This document shows, one piece after another, positions 8,512 through 16,826 of a stretch of 60,657 nucleotides of DNA. Each line of letters starts with the position of its first letter. Positions within the stretch are counted from its first letter, which is position 1. The stretch covers positions 1-60,657 of the forward strand of contig CANOMQ010000022.1 of NCBI GenBank assembly GCA_947567595.1, written 5' to 3'. The translations under genes and the position numbers were made by a program. The notes under the pieces were generated by a model. The model made no database searches and had not been told where the DNA came from. It worked only from the letters and a program-made list of their open reading frames with translations. This DNA comes from an uncultured Lachnospiraceae bacterium. Its GTDB lineage: Bacteria; Bacillota; Clostridia; Lachnospirales; Lachnospiraceae.

Positions 8512-9699
8512 TTATTCCGAAAATTCCGCCCAATGTCTCCTAATGTAAAAGTACAGCGCCGTAATCAGCGCCAAATCCACCAGCACCACCACGACAATCG
8601 AGCTCATTCCATACGCAATCCCGACACTCTCCGCAATCCGCCCGATAATCATCGGCATCAAAATCGAGCCAAAGCTTGCCAGCGTCAGAATGAAGCTCCA
8701 CGCCATCGAATATTTCTGTATCAGCCCGCCGCAAAATGACACGGTTGTCGGATAAATCCCCGCCATGCTGTACCCAAAACCCATAATGCCAATCACAATC
8801 GGCACCGTGCTCTTAGAAAACAGCAGCCAAAAGAAAAATCCCATAAAGCCAACGCCCATCGCAAGCAGCAGCTTTTCCTTGCGCACCTTTCCCGACAGTG
8901 CCGCGGCAGTCAGCCTTCCCGCCAAAATCATCACCCACAGGACGCTTGCCATAAGCTGTGACAGCCCGTCGCTCAAAAGCCCCGTGTCAACGAAATACGT
9001 AATCAGCCAGCCGATAACGCCCTGCTCCGCGCACAGGTAAAAGAACAGCGTAAACGTGCAAAGATAAAACAACGGTTCCCTGAAAAAACCGACACTCGTG
9101 TCATTTTTCTTCTCGTCCTTTTTTGCCGCAGGCTCCGAAATCGGAACCATAAAGTACAAAATCCAGCTAAGCACACCCATCGCAATCATGAAATAGCACG
9201 CATACACCCAGCCGTCCGCATTTGTGCGTGTCAGAAGCGTCAGCAAAATCGGGAACGAAAAAGCGCCGATGGAAAACATTGCGTGCAATGCGTTCAGAAA
9301 ACCCGCCCTCCCCGGTGCAATGCTGTTGACCGTGTAATTGCCGAAATTGCTCGACGCCCCTCTTGCCAGTCCCGTCATCAGAAAGGCAAGCGCCAGCATC
9401 AGATTGCCATTTCCATACAAAATCATCACGTACGCAATCGCGTAACAGGCGTTAAACAGCAGAATGCTTTTTTTCCTTCCCAAAAACACGGCAAGCGTTC
9501 CAGACGCAAAGCTCGAAACCAGATTGCCCACCGAATGCAGGCTGACAATCAACCCCGCAAACGCATAGTTTAACCCCTTTGCCTCCCGGATAAACGGCAA
9601 AAGCGAACCGATTGACAGCGCCAAAACGCCGTTTAACATAAACGCAAGATACGTAAAGCACAACTGCTTTTTCTCCTCCGCCGTCTTTAAATAACCCAT
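8512..9699 (-). CDS. MFS transporter, probable uronate or sugar-acid carrier
   Basis: 395 residues with about 12 predicted membrane helices and the MFS inter-helix signature GRKKSILL near residue 77. The central cytoplasmic loop (PAAKKDEKKND) splits two six-helix halves. The ATG follows an AAAGGAAAAG site. Position between the DctP-like gene and uxuA suggests uptake of an aldonate or uronate, or export of a side product. The substrate cannot be read from sequence. It is a second transport route besides the TRAP system of the same block. Confidence 0.75.
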   Translation of the reverse strand: MGYLKTAEEKKQLCFTYLAFMLNGVLALSIGSLLPFIREAKGLNYAFAGLIVSLHSVGNLVSSFASGTLAVFLGRKKSILLFNACYAIAYVMILYGNGNLMLALAFLMTGLARGASSNFGNYTVNSIAPGRAGFLNALHAMFSIGAFSFPILLTLLTRTNADGWVYACYFMIAMGVLSWILYFMVPISEPAAKKDEKKNDTSVGFFREPLFYLCTFTLFFYLCAEQGVIGWLITYFVDTGLLSDGLSQLMASVLWVMILAGRLTAAALSGKVRKEKLLLAMGVGFMGFFFWLLFSKSTVPIVIGIMGFGYSMAGIYPTTVSFCGGLIQKYSMAWSFILTLASFGSILMPMIIGRIAESVGIAYGMSSIVVVVLVDLALITALYFYIRRHWAEFSE

Positions 9700-9721
9700 T
9701 GTTCTTTTTCCTTTCCTTTTG

Positions 9722-9735
9722 TGACACGCGTGTCA
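9722..9735. promoter_or_regulatory. Perfect 14-bp palindrome TGACACGCGTGTCA
   Basis: A perfect inverted repeat in the short gap between the DctP-like gene and the MFS gene, just upstream of the latter's ribosome-binding site. Its form fits an operator for a dimeric regulator such as GntR or LacI. No promoter boxes flank it clearly, so function is inferred only from symmetry and position. Confidence 0.35.
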
Positions 9736-9740
9736 TATTT

Positions 9741-10790
9741 TCAGGGCTGCCCTTGTGCGCCCAATGCACGGATTTGCGCAATGTCCTCGCCAAAATCCGC
9801 CTCATACCGCTCATAAACAGGCTTCATTGCCGCCTGAAATTTTTTCTTCTCCTCTGTGGAAAGCACAATCTCCTCCACTTGGTTTGCAAGCGCCGTCCTT
9901 CGTGCCTTTCGCTCGTGCTCCGTCCAAAGCTTGCGCTCGTATAGCGCCGACTCCTTCGCACATTCCAAAATAATCGCCCTGTCCGCCTCCGAAAGCTGCT
10001 CCCACGTGTGCTTTGCGCAAATCTGCATTTCGGGAATGCGAACATGCTCGTCAACCGTAAAATACTTTGCCACCTCGTAATGCTGCTTTGCCTCGAACGA
10101 CGACCAGTTGTTTTCCGCACCGTCCACCTGACTGCGCTCCAACGCGGCATACACCTGATCATACGGCGTTTTCACAGGCACCGCCCCAAGCGCGGCAATC
10201 ATCTCCGACATCATTTCCGACTCCTGAATGCGGATATGCATTCCCTGTAAATCCTCAAGTGTCCGCACAGGATTCGCCGCGCAGTAAAGATTGCGCGCGC
10301 CCGCGTCGTACCACGAAAGCCCGATTAAATCATACTGCTGCGGATACTGCAAAAACCGCTCGCCGATTTCCCCATCCAAAACACGCCACATATGGTCTGC
10401 GTCTTCATACAGATACGGAAGCTGCAGCACCTTCATTTCCGGAATATGGTCCGCAACCTGCGCCAGTGAAATCCGCGCAAAATCAATACCCCCGTACCGC
10501 ATTTGCCGAATAACCTCCGCCTCCGAGCCAAATTTCCCTTCCGCATGCACCTGTATGCGAATGCGCCCTTGCGTCCGCTCCTCCACCAGCGCGGCAAATT
10601 TCATGCCGCCCATCGTCGTGGGGTAATCCTGCGTCTGATTTTCGGCGTAGGAGAATACGTACTCCGGCACGCCTGTCTTTTTCCTGTTCAGAAAAAACAC
10701 AGTAGCCGCCACCAAAAGCACCGCCGCTATCACCAAACACCAGTACATTATTATTCTGCTGCGATTTTGTGCCTTCATATCCTGCCTCAT
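9741..10790 (-). CDS. Membrane-anchored DctP-like TRAP solute-binding protein
   Basis: 349 residues, or 345 if translation starts at the second ATG (10778), which has the better-spaced GAGG. Residues about 13-33 form one hydrophobic helix without a lipobox cysteine or clear cleavage site, so the protein is probably tethered outside by an uncleaved helix. The rest is a DctP fold: AEGKFGSEAEVIRQMRYGG, LQLPYLYEDADHMWRVLDGE, and GMHIRIQESEMMSEMIAALG. It has no permease partner next to it. It lies 23 bp after the response regulator gene. I infer that it presents ligand to the adjacent sensor kinase, as binding-protein-dependent two-component systems do, rather than feeding transport. It could also be a spare binding protein for the TRAP permease. 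Confidence 0.82.
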   Translation of the reverse strand: MRQDMKAQNRSRIIMYWCLVIAAVLLVAATVFFLNRKKTGVPEYVFSYAENQTQDYPTTMGGMKFAALVEERTQGRIRIQVHAEGKFGSEAEVIRQMRYGGIDFARISLAQVADHIPEMKVLQLPYLYEDADHMWRVLDGEIGERFLQYPQQYDLIGLSWYDAGARNLYCAANPVRTLEDLQGMHIRIQESEMMSEMIAALGAVPVKTPYDQVYAALERSQVDGAENNWSSFEAKQHYEVAKYFTVDEHVRIPEMQICAKHTWEQLSEADRAIILECAKESALYERKLWTEHERKARRTALANQVEEIVLSTEEKKKFQAAMKPVYERYEADFGEDIAQIRALGAQGQP

Positions 10791-10813
10791 TCCATTCCAA
10801 CCATTTTTTATGT

Positions 10814-11593
10814 CTATTGATATCGGTACTCGCTTGGCGTAACACCCGTAATCCGCTTAAACACCTTCGTAAAATAGCTCGAGTCCCGATACCCGACTTT
10901 CTGCCCGATTTCCTTGATATTGACCGTAAAATCCGCCAGCAGCTCTTTCGCCTTCTCAACCCGAAGCTCCGACAGATACATGATAAAGCTCTTGTCAAAA
11001 TTCTGCTTGAAAAACCTGCAAAAATATGCGTCGGAATAATGAAGCTGCTCCGCCGCGTCCTGCAGCGAAATATCCTCCATGTAATGCATCTCAAGATACA
11101 CCCTGATATGCTCCGCCAACGCCTGATTTTTCATGCTCTCCGCCTTCTCGTCCTTCTCCTGCGGCTCCCTTTGCTGCATGGAAAAATCCGGTTGCCGCAC
11201 GCGCCCCTTGCTCAGCCAGACTGCTTCCTCCAAAACGGCAATCAAGTCCTCCTTCGCGCTTGGCTTTAACAGATAATCCAGCGCACGCACCCGGATTGCG
11301 CGCTTCGCAAACTCAAACTCGTCATACGCCGTCAGGAAAATAATGCTGCACGTCTGATTTTCCCTGCGGATTTCCTCCGCTGCCTCCAAGCCGTTAATGC
11401 CCGGCATGGAAATATCAAGCACCGCCACCTGACAGTCATGCTCCCGAAACACCGCAATCGCCTCGCGCCCGTTCTCCGCCTCAAAGAGCGCGACCGCTTC
11501 CCCAAAATAGCCGCGTATCGTCTTGCCAATCACCTTCCGCTCAATCGGTTCGTCATCTGCAATCAGAATACGGCACACCTCATTCTCCGTCAT
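10814..11593 (-). CDS. AraC-type response regulator (YesN-like)
   Basis: About 259 residues from the chosen start. The ATG at 11593 overlaps the kinase stop as ATGA. A longer upstream frame exists but would overlap the kinase further and lacks a ribosome-binding site. Residues 6-120 form a receiver with D60 in VAVLDISMPG and a K in LLKP. The C-terminal ~100 residues have two AraC helix-turn-helix motifs (ISLQDAAEQLHYSDAYFCRF and IKEIGQKVGYRDSSYFTKVF). It should activate the uronate or TRAP genes when phosphorylated. This fits the good -10 but poor -35 seen upstream of dctP. Confidence 0.9.
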   Translation of the reverse strand: MTENEVCRILIADDEPIERKVIGKTIRGYFGEAVALFEAENGREAIAVFREHDCQVAVLDISMPGINGLEAAEEIRRENQTCSIIFLTAYDEFEFAKRAIRVRALDYLLKPSAKEDLIAVLEEAVWLSKGRVRQPDFSMQQREPQEKDEKAESMKNQALAEHIRVYLEMHYMEDISLQDAAEQLHYSDAYFCRFFKQNFDKSFIMYLSELRVEKAKELLADFTVNIKEIGQKVGYRDSSYFTKVFKRITGVTPSEYRYQ

Positions 11594-13101
11594 GCTCCAC
11601 CCTCTACACTGTTCCTCTCGTCCCCCATGCAAATCCGAACAATTGTTCCAATTCCGCGTTTGCTATGGATATGCATGGTTCCACTCTGATACATCATATG
11701 AATGCGCTTGTAGATATTGGAAAGACCGATACTTGTGTGCTGCATTTTGCCCGTCTCTTCCTCGCGCAGCTCCTGCCGCAGCCGTCGCAGCGTTTCCATA
11801 TCCATTCCAACCCCGTTGTCCGCCACAACAATGCAAATTTTTCCATATCGTTCCCGAATACGGATTAAAATATTCCCGCCCTCCTCCTTTGAGGCAAGCC
11901 CGTGAATAATCGCGTTCTCAACAAGCGGCTGGAACGTAAACGTCGGGATATGCACAAGCTCGGCGTCCGTCTGACAGTCAATGCTGTACGTAATCCTGCC
12001 GCCAAAGCGCATTTCCTGCAAAAACATATAGTCCCTGACAACCTTCAGCTCCCGCGCCAAGGACACCTTTTTCTCCGGCGTTTTCAAATTATAGCGAAAC
12101 AAAAAGCTCAGCGACTGTATCATTTTCTCCGTCGTCTGCGCCCCCTCCAAATCCGCCATGCCGCCAATTACATTCAACGTGTTAAACAAAAAATGCGGGT
12201 TAATCTGACTTTTTAACAAATCAAGCTCCATCGCGTCCAAGCGGGCTTCAACTGCAATCTTTTCCAGCTCCTCCGCATGGTACAAATCCATCGCCCGCCT
12301 GCGCTCCTCAAGCGCCATGATGTACTCACCCGTCGCGTACTTCATCTTATTAAAGGCAACCACCAGTTCGCCCAGCTCGTCCTCGCTCTGCGTCCTGATG
12401 TCATCAACGTAAAAATCATTCTCCGCAATCTTGCGCGACGCCTCCGCAAGCTCCATGACAGGCGACACAATCGAGCTATTCAAAAGCTCCGAAAGCTTTC
12501 GCGTACAAAAGAAAAAAAGCAGCTCAAACAAAATCAGAAGCACGGGCATCAGCATAATCATCTTTAGCTTCCCCGCGTAACGGCTCACGCCGTCCTCAAG
12601 CGTATCGCGCATCAGCTCCTTTGCATAGACTTGCAGATACCCCTGCATGTCGTAGACCTCGTACAGGTTTGCGATATATTCCGCCGTCTTTTCCCCGCCG
12701 CCTAATACAAGGTCACGCTTTTCGCAATATACCTGATACATATTCAAAATCGACCACGTCTTGGCAAAGCACACCTCCCCCGTTTTCTCATAATCATACG
12801 GGAGCTGCTCCACGGCTTTTTTCGTGCGCGAAATTGCATACCCAAGCTCGGTGCGCGCCTCCTCCTTACCCGTCCTGATACTCGTTTTGAAAAGCTGTGA
12901 TTCCTCCTCCATGCACTGGACAAAATCGCTCGCAACCCAGTTGTTGGTCAAAATCACATAAAAGTCAAACAGCGAATATTTCACCGTCCAAACCGCCAAA
13001 AAAATGGATAACAAAATCAATAAAAAAACAATCGTTGTAAAGGACTTGATTTTCTGTTTGATTTTTAAGGTTTTCCATATCCGTTTCAGGTGCTGTTTCA
13101 T
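11590..13101 (-). CDS. YesM-family sensor histidine kinase
   Basis: About 503 residues from the ATG at 13101, which begins MKQHLKRIWK. A longer frame exists upstream but it overlaps the preceding gene. Two membrane helices (about 20-40 and 200-220) flank an extracytoplasmic helical domain. A HAMP domain follows (SSIVSPVMELAEASRKIAEN), then a coiled coil, then the His_kinase domain with H303 in SQINPHFLFNTLN. The ATPase domain has FQPLVENAIIHG and DNGVGM. It pairs with the AraC-type regulator encoded by the overlapping next gene. YesM kinases commonly sense sugars, often through a binding protein, and the DctP-like protein two genes on is a candidate partner. Confidence 0.9.
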   Translation of the reverse strand: MKQHLKRIWKTLKIKQKIKSFTTIVFLLILLSIFLAVWTVKYSLFDFYVILTNNWVASDFVQCMEEESQLFKTSIRTGKEEARTELGYAISRTKKAVEQLPYDYEKTGEVCFAKTWSILNMYQVYCEKRDLVLGGGEKTAEYIANLYEVYDMQGYLQVYAKELMRDTLEDGVSRYAGKLKMIMLMPVLLILFELLFFFCTRKLSELLNSSIVSPVMELAEASRKIAENDFYVDDIRTQSEDELGELVVAFNKMKYATGEYIMALEERRRAMDLYHAEELEKIAVEARLDAMELDLLKSQINPHFLFNTLNVIGGMADLEGAQTTEKMIQSLSFLFRYNLKTPEKKVSLARELKVVRDYMFLQEMRFGGRITYSIDCQTDAELVHIPTFTFQPLVENAIIHGLASKEEGGNILIRIRERYGKICIVVADNGVGMDMETLRRLRQELREEETGKMQHTSIGLSNIYKRIHMMYQSGTMHIHSKRGIGTIVRICMGDERNSVEGGA

Positions 13102-13114
13102 GAAGATACCACTT

Positions 13115-13633
13115 TTATCCTTTTCTTTTTTTGGATTTTTTGGACGTTTTGGAAGCGTTTCCCTTGCTCGTAAGATGTGCTTCCACAAACCGGAAAAACG
13201 CGTCCTTTTCCTTGCCAAGCACACGGTCTGTCAGCATATATCCGTGGTTCGCGTCCGTGTAGACAATCACCATGTTCGCCTCCCTGCGCACGCCCTTTAC
13301 CATATCCCAGCGGATTTGCTCCTGCTGCTGCCCAAGCGTCACATGAATGCCGTCCTCGGAAAAGACAAGCCTCGTCCCCTGTGGAATGACGGACACCTGT
13401 GCCTTTGCCTTTAGATAAACGCCCAAAGGCTGAATAACCGGTATCAGGAGGCAGGCAAGAAAGAGCAGAGCCTGCACCCCGTCGCTTGCCTGCGCCCAAA
13501 ACCGAACCGTCAGGAGAATCATTGCGACAGCGAACACAATATTGCACACCCCCACCAGCGAATGATAGGTGCGGTACATGGATAAAGCCCAAAAGTCGAG
13601 CGGTCTGATTTTACTTTCATACTGGTAACGCAT
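13115..13633 (-). CDS. YcxB/PH-like membrane protein
   Basis: 172 residues with two membrane helices (about 25-50 and 55-75) followed by a PH-like beta domain (VSVIPQGTRLVFSEDGIHVT, then EQIRWDMVKGVRRE). It ends in a lysine-rich tail (SKTSKKSKKRKG). This layout matches the YcxB-like family, which has no established function. It sits between the TRAP permease and the kinase, 14 bp before the kinase start. Co-transcription suggests it could modulate the kinase or transporter, but nothing in the sequence proves this. Confidence 0.7.
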   Translation of the reverse strand: MRYQYESKIRPLDFWALSMYRTYHSLVGVCNIVFAVAMILLTVRFWAQASDGVQALLFLACLLIPVIQPLGVYLKAKAQVSVIPQGTRLVFSEDGIHVTLGQQQEQIRWDMVKGVRREANMVIVYTDANHGYMLTDRVLGKEKDAFFRFVEAHLTSKGNASKTSKKSKKRKG

Positions 13634-13677
13634 AACGCAATTTTTCCCCTCTCATATACACTCTATTTTTCCAAAAT

Positions 13678-14970
13678 TTAACCAAACAAATTCGGAAGGA
13701 ACATCGTAATCTGCGGGAAGAAGGTCAAAAGCAGAAGCACCGCAATCATGCATACATAAAACGGCAGCGTCGCCTTGACAACCTTCTCCATTTTTACCTT
13801 TGCAACCGCCGAACCGATAAACAGCACGGAACCAACCGGCGGTGTCAGAAGACCGATACCACAGTTTAAAATGACCATGATACCAAACTGAATCGGATTA
13901 ATGCCAATCGAGGTTGCAATCGGAAGCAAAATCGGCGTTGCAATCAGAATAATTGGCGCCATATCCATAATGCAGCCCAAAACGAGCAAAATCAAATTCA
14001 ATAAAAGCGCAATCAGTACCGGATTATCCGTCAGACCGACAATCGCCTCTGACGCAAGAACTGGTACGTGAAGCGTTGTCAGGCAGTAACCGAAAATACT
14101 TGATGTAGAAATCAAAATCAGCACGATGGACAAGGTGTCAATACAGCTTTCCAATACCTTCCATACGCCCTTCCAGTTCAGTCCCTTATAAATATACACG
14201 CTCACAAGCAAACTGTAAATAACCGCAACCGCTGCGGACTCTGTCGCCGTAAACCAACCACCAACCACGCCGACCACAACGATGATAACTGCTGCCAGCG
14301 CCCAAAACGAAACGCCAAGCTGTTTGATTAAATTCTTAAAGCTGAACTTATCGCCCTTTGGATAATGTCTGCGCTTTGAAATAATATACGAACCAACCAT
14401 CAAAGAAATCGCAAGCAGCGCGCCCGGGATATATCCCGCAAGAAACAGGCTTCCCACGGAAACACCGCCCGCTGACATCGCGTAGATAACCATGTTATGG
14501 CTTGGCGGCACCAAAAGTCCCTCGCAGGAGGACGTAATCGTAACCGCTGTTGAAAAGTCGTCGTCATAGCCTTGGTCTACCATCATCGGGATTAAGATAC
14601 TTCCAAGCGAAGCCGTATCCGCCGCCGCAGAGCCGGAAATTCCGCCGAAGAAATACGACGCCACGATGTTTACCATTGCCATGCCGCCCGTCATCCAGCC
14701 AACACAGGCGTTTGCCAAGGCTATCAGCTTTTCGGAAATACCGCCGCTTCCCATCAGACACCCCATCGTGATAAAAAACGGCACCGCCATCAGGCTGAAC
14801 GAATTGATACCCTTTACCATCTGCTGGCAGATGGTCGTAAACGGCAGTCCCTGATACAGTAAGCACAAAAGGGAAGAAAGCGCAACCGCATACGCAATCG
14901 GGAACCGCAGAAAAATCATTACCGCAAAGCTTACCAGTAATACCAAAATTGCTACTGTCTGTGTACTCAT
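13678..14970 (-). CDS. dctM: TRAP transporter large permease DctM
   Basis: 430 residues, the normal DctM length, with about 12 membrane helices. Family blocks include FSLMAVPFFITMGCLMGSGG, GGISGSAAADTASLGSILIP and GCIMDMAPIILIATPILLP. It forms the ion-coupled channel of a TRAP uptake system with DctQ, using the DctP protein to capture an organic acid. It overlaps dctQ by 4 bp. Location in the uxu block makes a hexuronate the likely substrate. Confidence 0.94.
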   Translation of the reverse strand: MSTQTVAILVLLVSFAVMIFLRFPIAYAVALSSLLCLLYQGLPFTTICQQMVKGINSFSLMAVPFFITMGCLMGSGGISEKLIALANACVGWMTGGMAMVNIVASYFFGGISGSAAADTASLGSILIPMMVDQGYDDDFSTAVTITSSCEGLLVPPSHNMVIYAMSAGGVSVGSLFLAGYIPGALLAISLMVGSYIISKRRHYPKGDKFSFKNLIKQLGVSFWALAAVIIVVVGVVGGWFTATESAAVAVIYSLLVSVYIYKGLNWKGVWKVLESCIDTLSIVLILISTSSIFGYCLTTLHVPVLASEAIVGLTDNPVLIALLLNLILLVLGCIMDMAPIILIATPILLPIATSIGINPIQFGIMVILNCGIGLLTPPVGSVLFIGSAVAKVKMEKVVKATLPFYVCMIAVLLLLTFFPQITMFLPNLFG

Positions 14971-15491
14971 GCTTTCCCCTCCTTTAACACAATATTTTTC
15001 AAGTGGTTATAAAGCGTTTCCAGCTCAAAAATCAGCATAGCGATACCTGCCACAGGAACCGGAAAATACATCCAGAACCTTGAGAGCCACGGCATGCTGA
15101 CATACGAACCCTTTGCGCCAAGTCCTGACGCATATTTCCAGCCAACGACAATCATCACGACCGCCAAAATCAAAACGCTTATGTCTGCCAAAATATCCAA
15201 AAAACGCAGCAATCCCTCCGGCAGGTAACGGTCAAACGCCGTCATGCGGATATGCGCCCCGCGCCGGATTGCAAGTGCCGCAGACAGCACTGCCATATAT
15301 GCCATGCAGGTCAGCACGACTTCCTCGCTCCATGCGGGGTCGGGGATAAACGAAACGTATCTGCCGATAACGCTCATTGTCGTAATCAGAATGTCGGCAA
15401 TCAACAAAAGTTTACATACAAACAAAACGATTTTATATGTAACGTCAAACACCGGCTTGATTTTATCTACCCGTTCAAAAAAAGCTGCCAT
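14967..15491 (-). CDS. dctQ: TRAP transporter small permease DctQ
   Basis: About 174 residues with four membrane helices and the DctQ signatures VIGRYV, WSEEVVLTCMAYMAVLSAAL, and RRGAHIRMTAFDRYLP. I chose the ATG at 15491 because it has GGAGGG at a good distance. The in-frame ATG 24 bp upstream directly abuts GGAGGT and leaves no spacer. The protein is the small membrane subunit that bridges DctP and DctM. It is separated from dctP by a strong RNA hairpin. Confidence 0.92.
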   Translation of the reverse strand: MAAFFERVDKIKPVFDVTYKIVLFVCKLLLIADILITTMSVIGRYVSFIPDPAWSEEVVLTCMAYMAVLSAALAIRRGAHIRMTAFDRYLPEGLLRFLDILADISVLILAVVMIVVGWKYASGLGAKGSYVSMPWLSRFWMYFPVPVAGIAMLIFELETLYNHLKNIVLKEGKA

Positions 15492-15530
15492 AAAATCCCT
15501 CCAATCTTTTATCATACCTCCGTGTAGACT

Positions 15531-15564
15531 AAGAGCGCATGGACACTGCGTCCAATGCGCTCTT
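15531..15564 (-). terminator. Strong intra-operon hairpin between dctP and dctQ
   Basis: A ~14-bp stem (AAGAGCGCAT-GGAC against GTCC-ATGCGCTCTT) with a small loop lies between the dctP stop and the dctQ ribosome-binding site. No U-run follows on the minus strand, so full termination is unlikely. Such hairpins often protect the upstream binding-protein mRNA from 3' decay, giving more DctP than permease. That role is inferred. Confidence 0.6.
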
Positions 15565-15586
15565 CCACGTCATTCGAACAATTTAA

Positions 15587-16705
15587 TTACTTCGCTAAAT
15601 CAAGAATTTTCTGATATAACTCTTCCTGACCCTTTGTATTCTCCTCGATAACGCCCTTTACTGCTTCCTGCCAAGGAGTAACGTCGCTTACCTCAACAAC
15701 GTTGACGCCGTCTGCCTTCAACTGCTCTAATACCTCATTCTCAGCGTCCTCGGAAATCTGTCTGTTGAACTGAGACGCATACTCGCCTGCCTCAACAATA
15801 ATCTTCTGCTGCTCTTCTGTCAGAGAGTCCCAAGCTTCGTCCGTGATGATAACCTGAATTGCGCCAAGTGTATGTCCGTCCAAAATCAGGTTCGGAGCAA
15901 CCTCGGGGAACGCGTTTGACTTATAGTTTGCAATCGGCTGCTCTGCGCCGTCAACAACGCCTGTCTGCAATGCAGAGTAAAGCTCGTTGAACGAAACAAC
16001 TGTCGGGTTTGCGCCAAGTGACTCTACAAGGCCGTTCATAACCGGGTCATTGGAAACACGAAGCTTCATGCCTGCCAAGTCTTCCATGCCCGCGATTTCC
16101 TTTGTTGTAAAGAAATGACGGAAGCCTTCCTCACCATAGAACAGACCCCTTACACCGCTGCCGTTCTCATGCGGCTCAAGCAGAAACTCGCTTGCCAAAT
16201 CCGATGTCGCAAATGACCAGAAATGCTCACGGTTTACAAATGTATACGGAAGGGAAAGGAGCATAGACTTCTCTCCGCCGTAGCTTGTCAGCGCGAATGC
16301 GGAAATACGTGACATCTGAATGGTACCGCCGCCGCCTAACATCGTATCCAATACGTCGTTCTCAGAACCAAGCACGCCGCTTGCCTGAATGTCAATCTTG
16401 ATGGAACCGCCCGAAAGCTCTGTTACCTTGTCGGCAAATGCCGTCGCTGTCTGACCTACGATTGTGTCAAGCGGGTTTACCTCTGCATATACCAGTGTTA
16501 CCTCCGGCTCTGCTGACGGTGTTGCCGTATCCGCAGGCGCCGCAGTGTCTGCCGGCTTTGACTCCGCAGGTGCCGCTGCCGCTCCCGAGTCCGCCGCGGG
16601 TGTCCCGCTTCCTGTAGATGATGTGTCAGGCGACTTCAATCCGCAGGCTGATACAGAAATTACCATTGTTAATGCAAGCATTATTGATAAAATCTTCTTT
16701 TTCAT
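15587..16705 (-). CDS. dctP: TRAP transporter solute-binding lipoprotein DctP
   Basis: 372 residues. A lipoprotein signal peptide ends in SVSAC with acylated C21, followed by a Ser/Ala/Pro-rich linker (to about residue 66). The mature DctP fold includes GSIKIDIQASGVLGSENDVL, LPYTFVNREHFWSF, and GMKLRVSNDPVMNGLVESLG, with the substrate arginine in the LRVSND segment. It captures a sugar acid outside the cell and hands it to DctQM. It is the first gene of the uronate block, with a good GGAGG site. A TATAAT -10 box lies upstream. Confidence 0.93.
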   Translation of the reverse strand: MKKKILSIMLALTMVISVSACGLKSPDTSSTGSGTPAADSGAAAAPAESKPADTAAPADTATPSAEPEVTLVYAEVNPLDTIVGQTATAFADKVTELSGGSIKIDIQASGVLGSENDVLDTMLGGGGTIQMSRISAFALTSYGGEKSMLLSLPYTFVNREHFWSFATSDLASEFLLEPHENGSGVRGLFYGEEGFRHFFTTKEIAGMEDLAGMKLRVSNDPVMNGLVESLGANPTVVSFNELYSALQTGVVDGAEQPIANYKSNAFPEVAPNLILDGHTLGAIQVIITDEAWDSLTEEQQKIIVEAGEYASQFNRQISEDAENEVLEQLKADGVNVVEVSDVTPWQEAVKGVIEENTKGQEELYQKILDLAK

Positions 16706-16761
16706 AGTAAAAATCCTCCTTTTCTTTGGGGCAAATGCTGCCCGCTTTTAGTTATATATTA

Positions 16762-16767
16762 ATTATA
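16762..16767 (-). promoter_or_regulatory. Probable -10 box of the TRAP/uronate operon
   Basis: TATAAT on the minus strand lies about 57 bp before the dctP ATG. The hexamer 17 bp upstream (TTCCTT) matches a poor -35. A good -10 with a poor -35 fits a promoter that needs an activator, and the AraC-type regulator of the same block is the obvious candidate. Confidence 0.45.
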
Positions 16768-16826
16768 CGAGGATTTTTGCACAAAAGGAAGCATATATTT
16801 TTAATATTTTTGGTAAATTTTTGACT

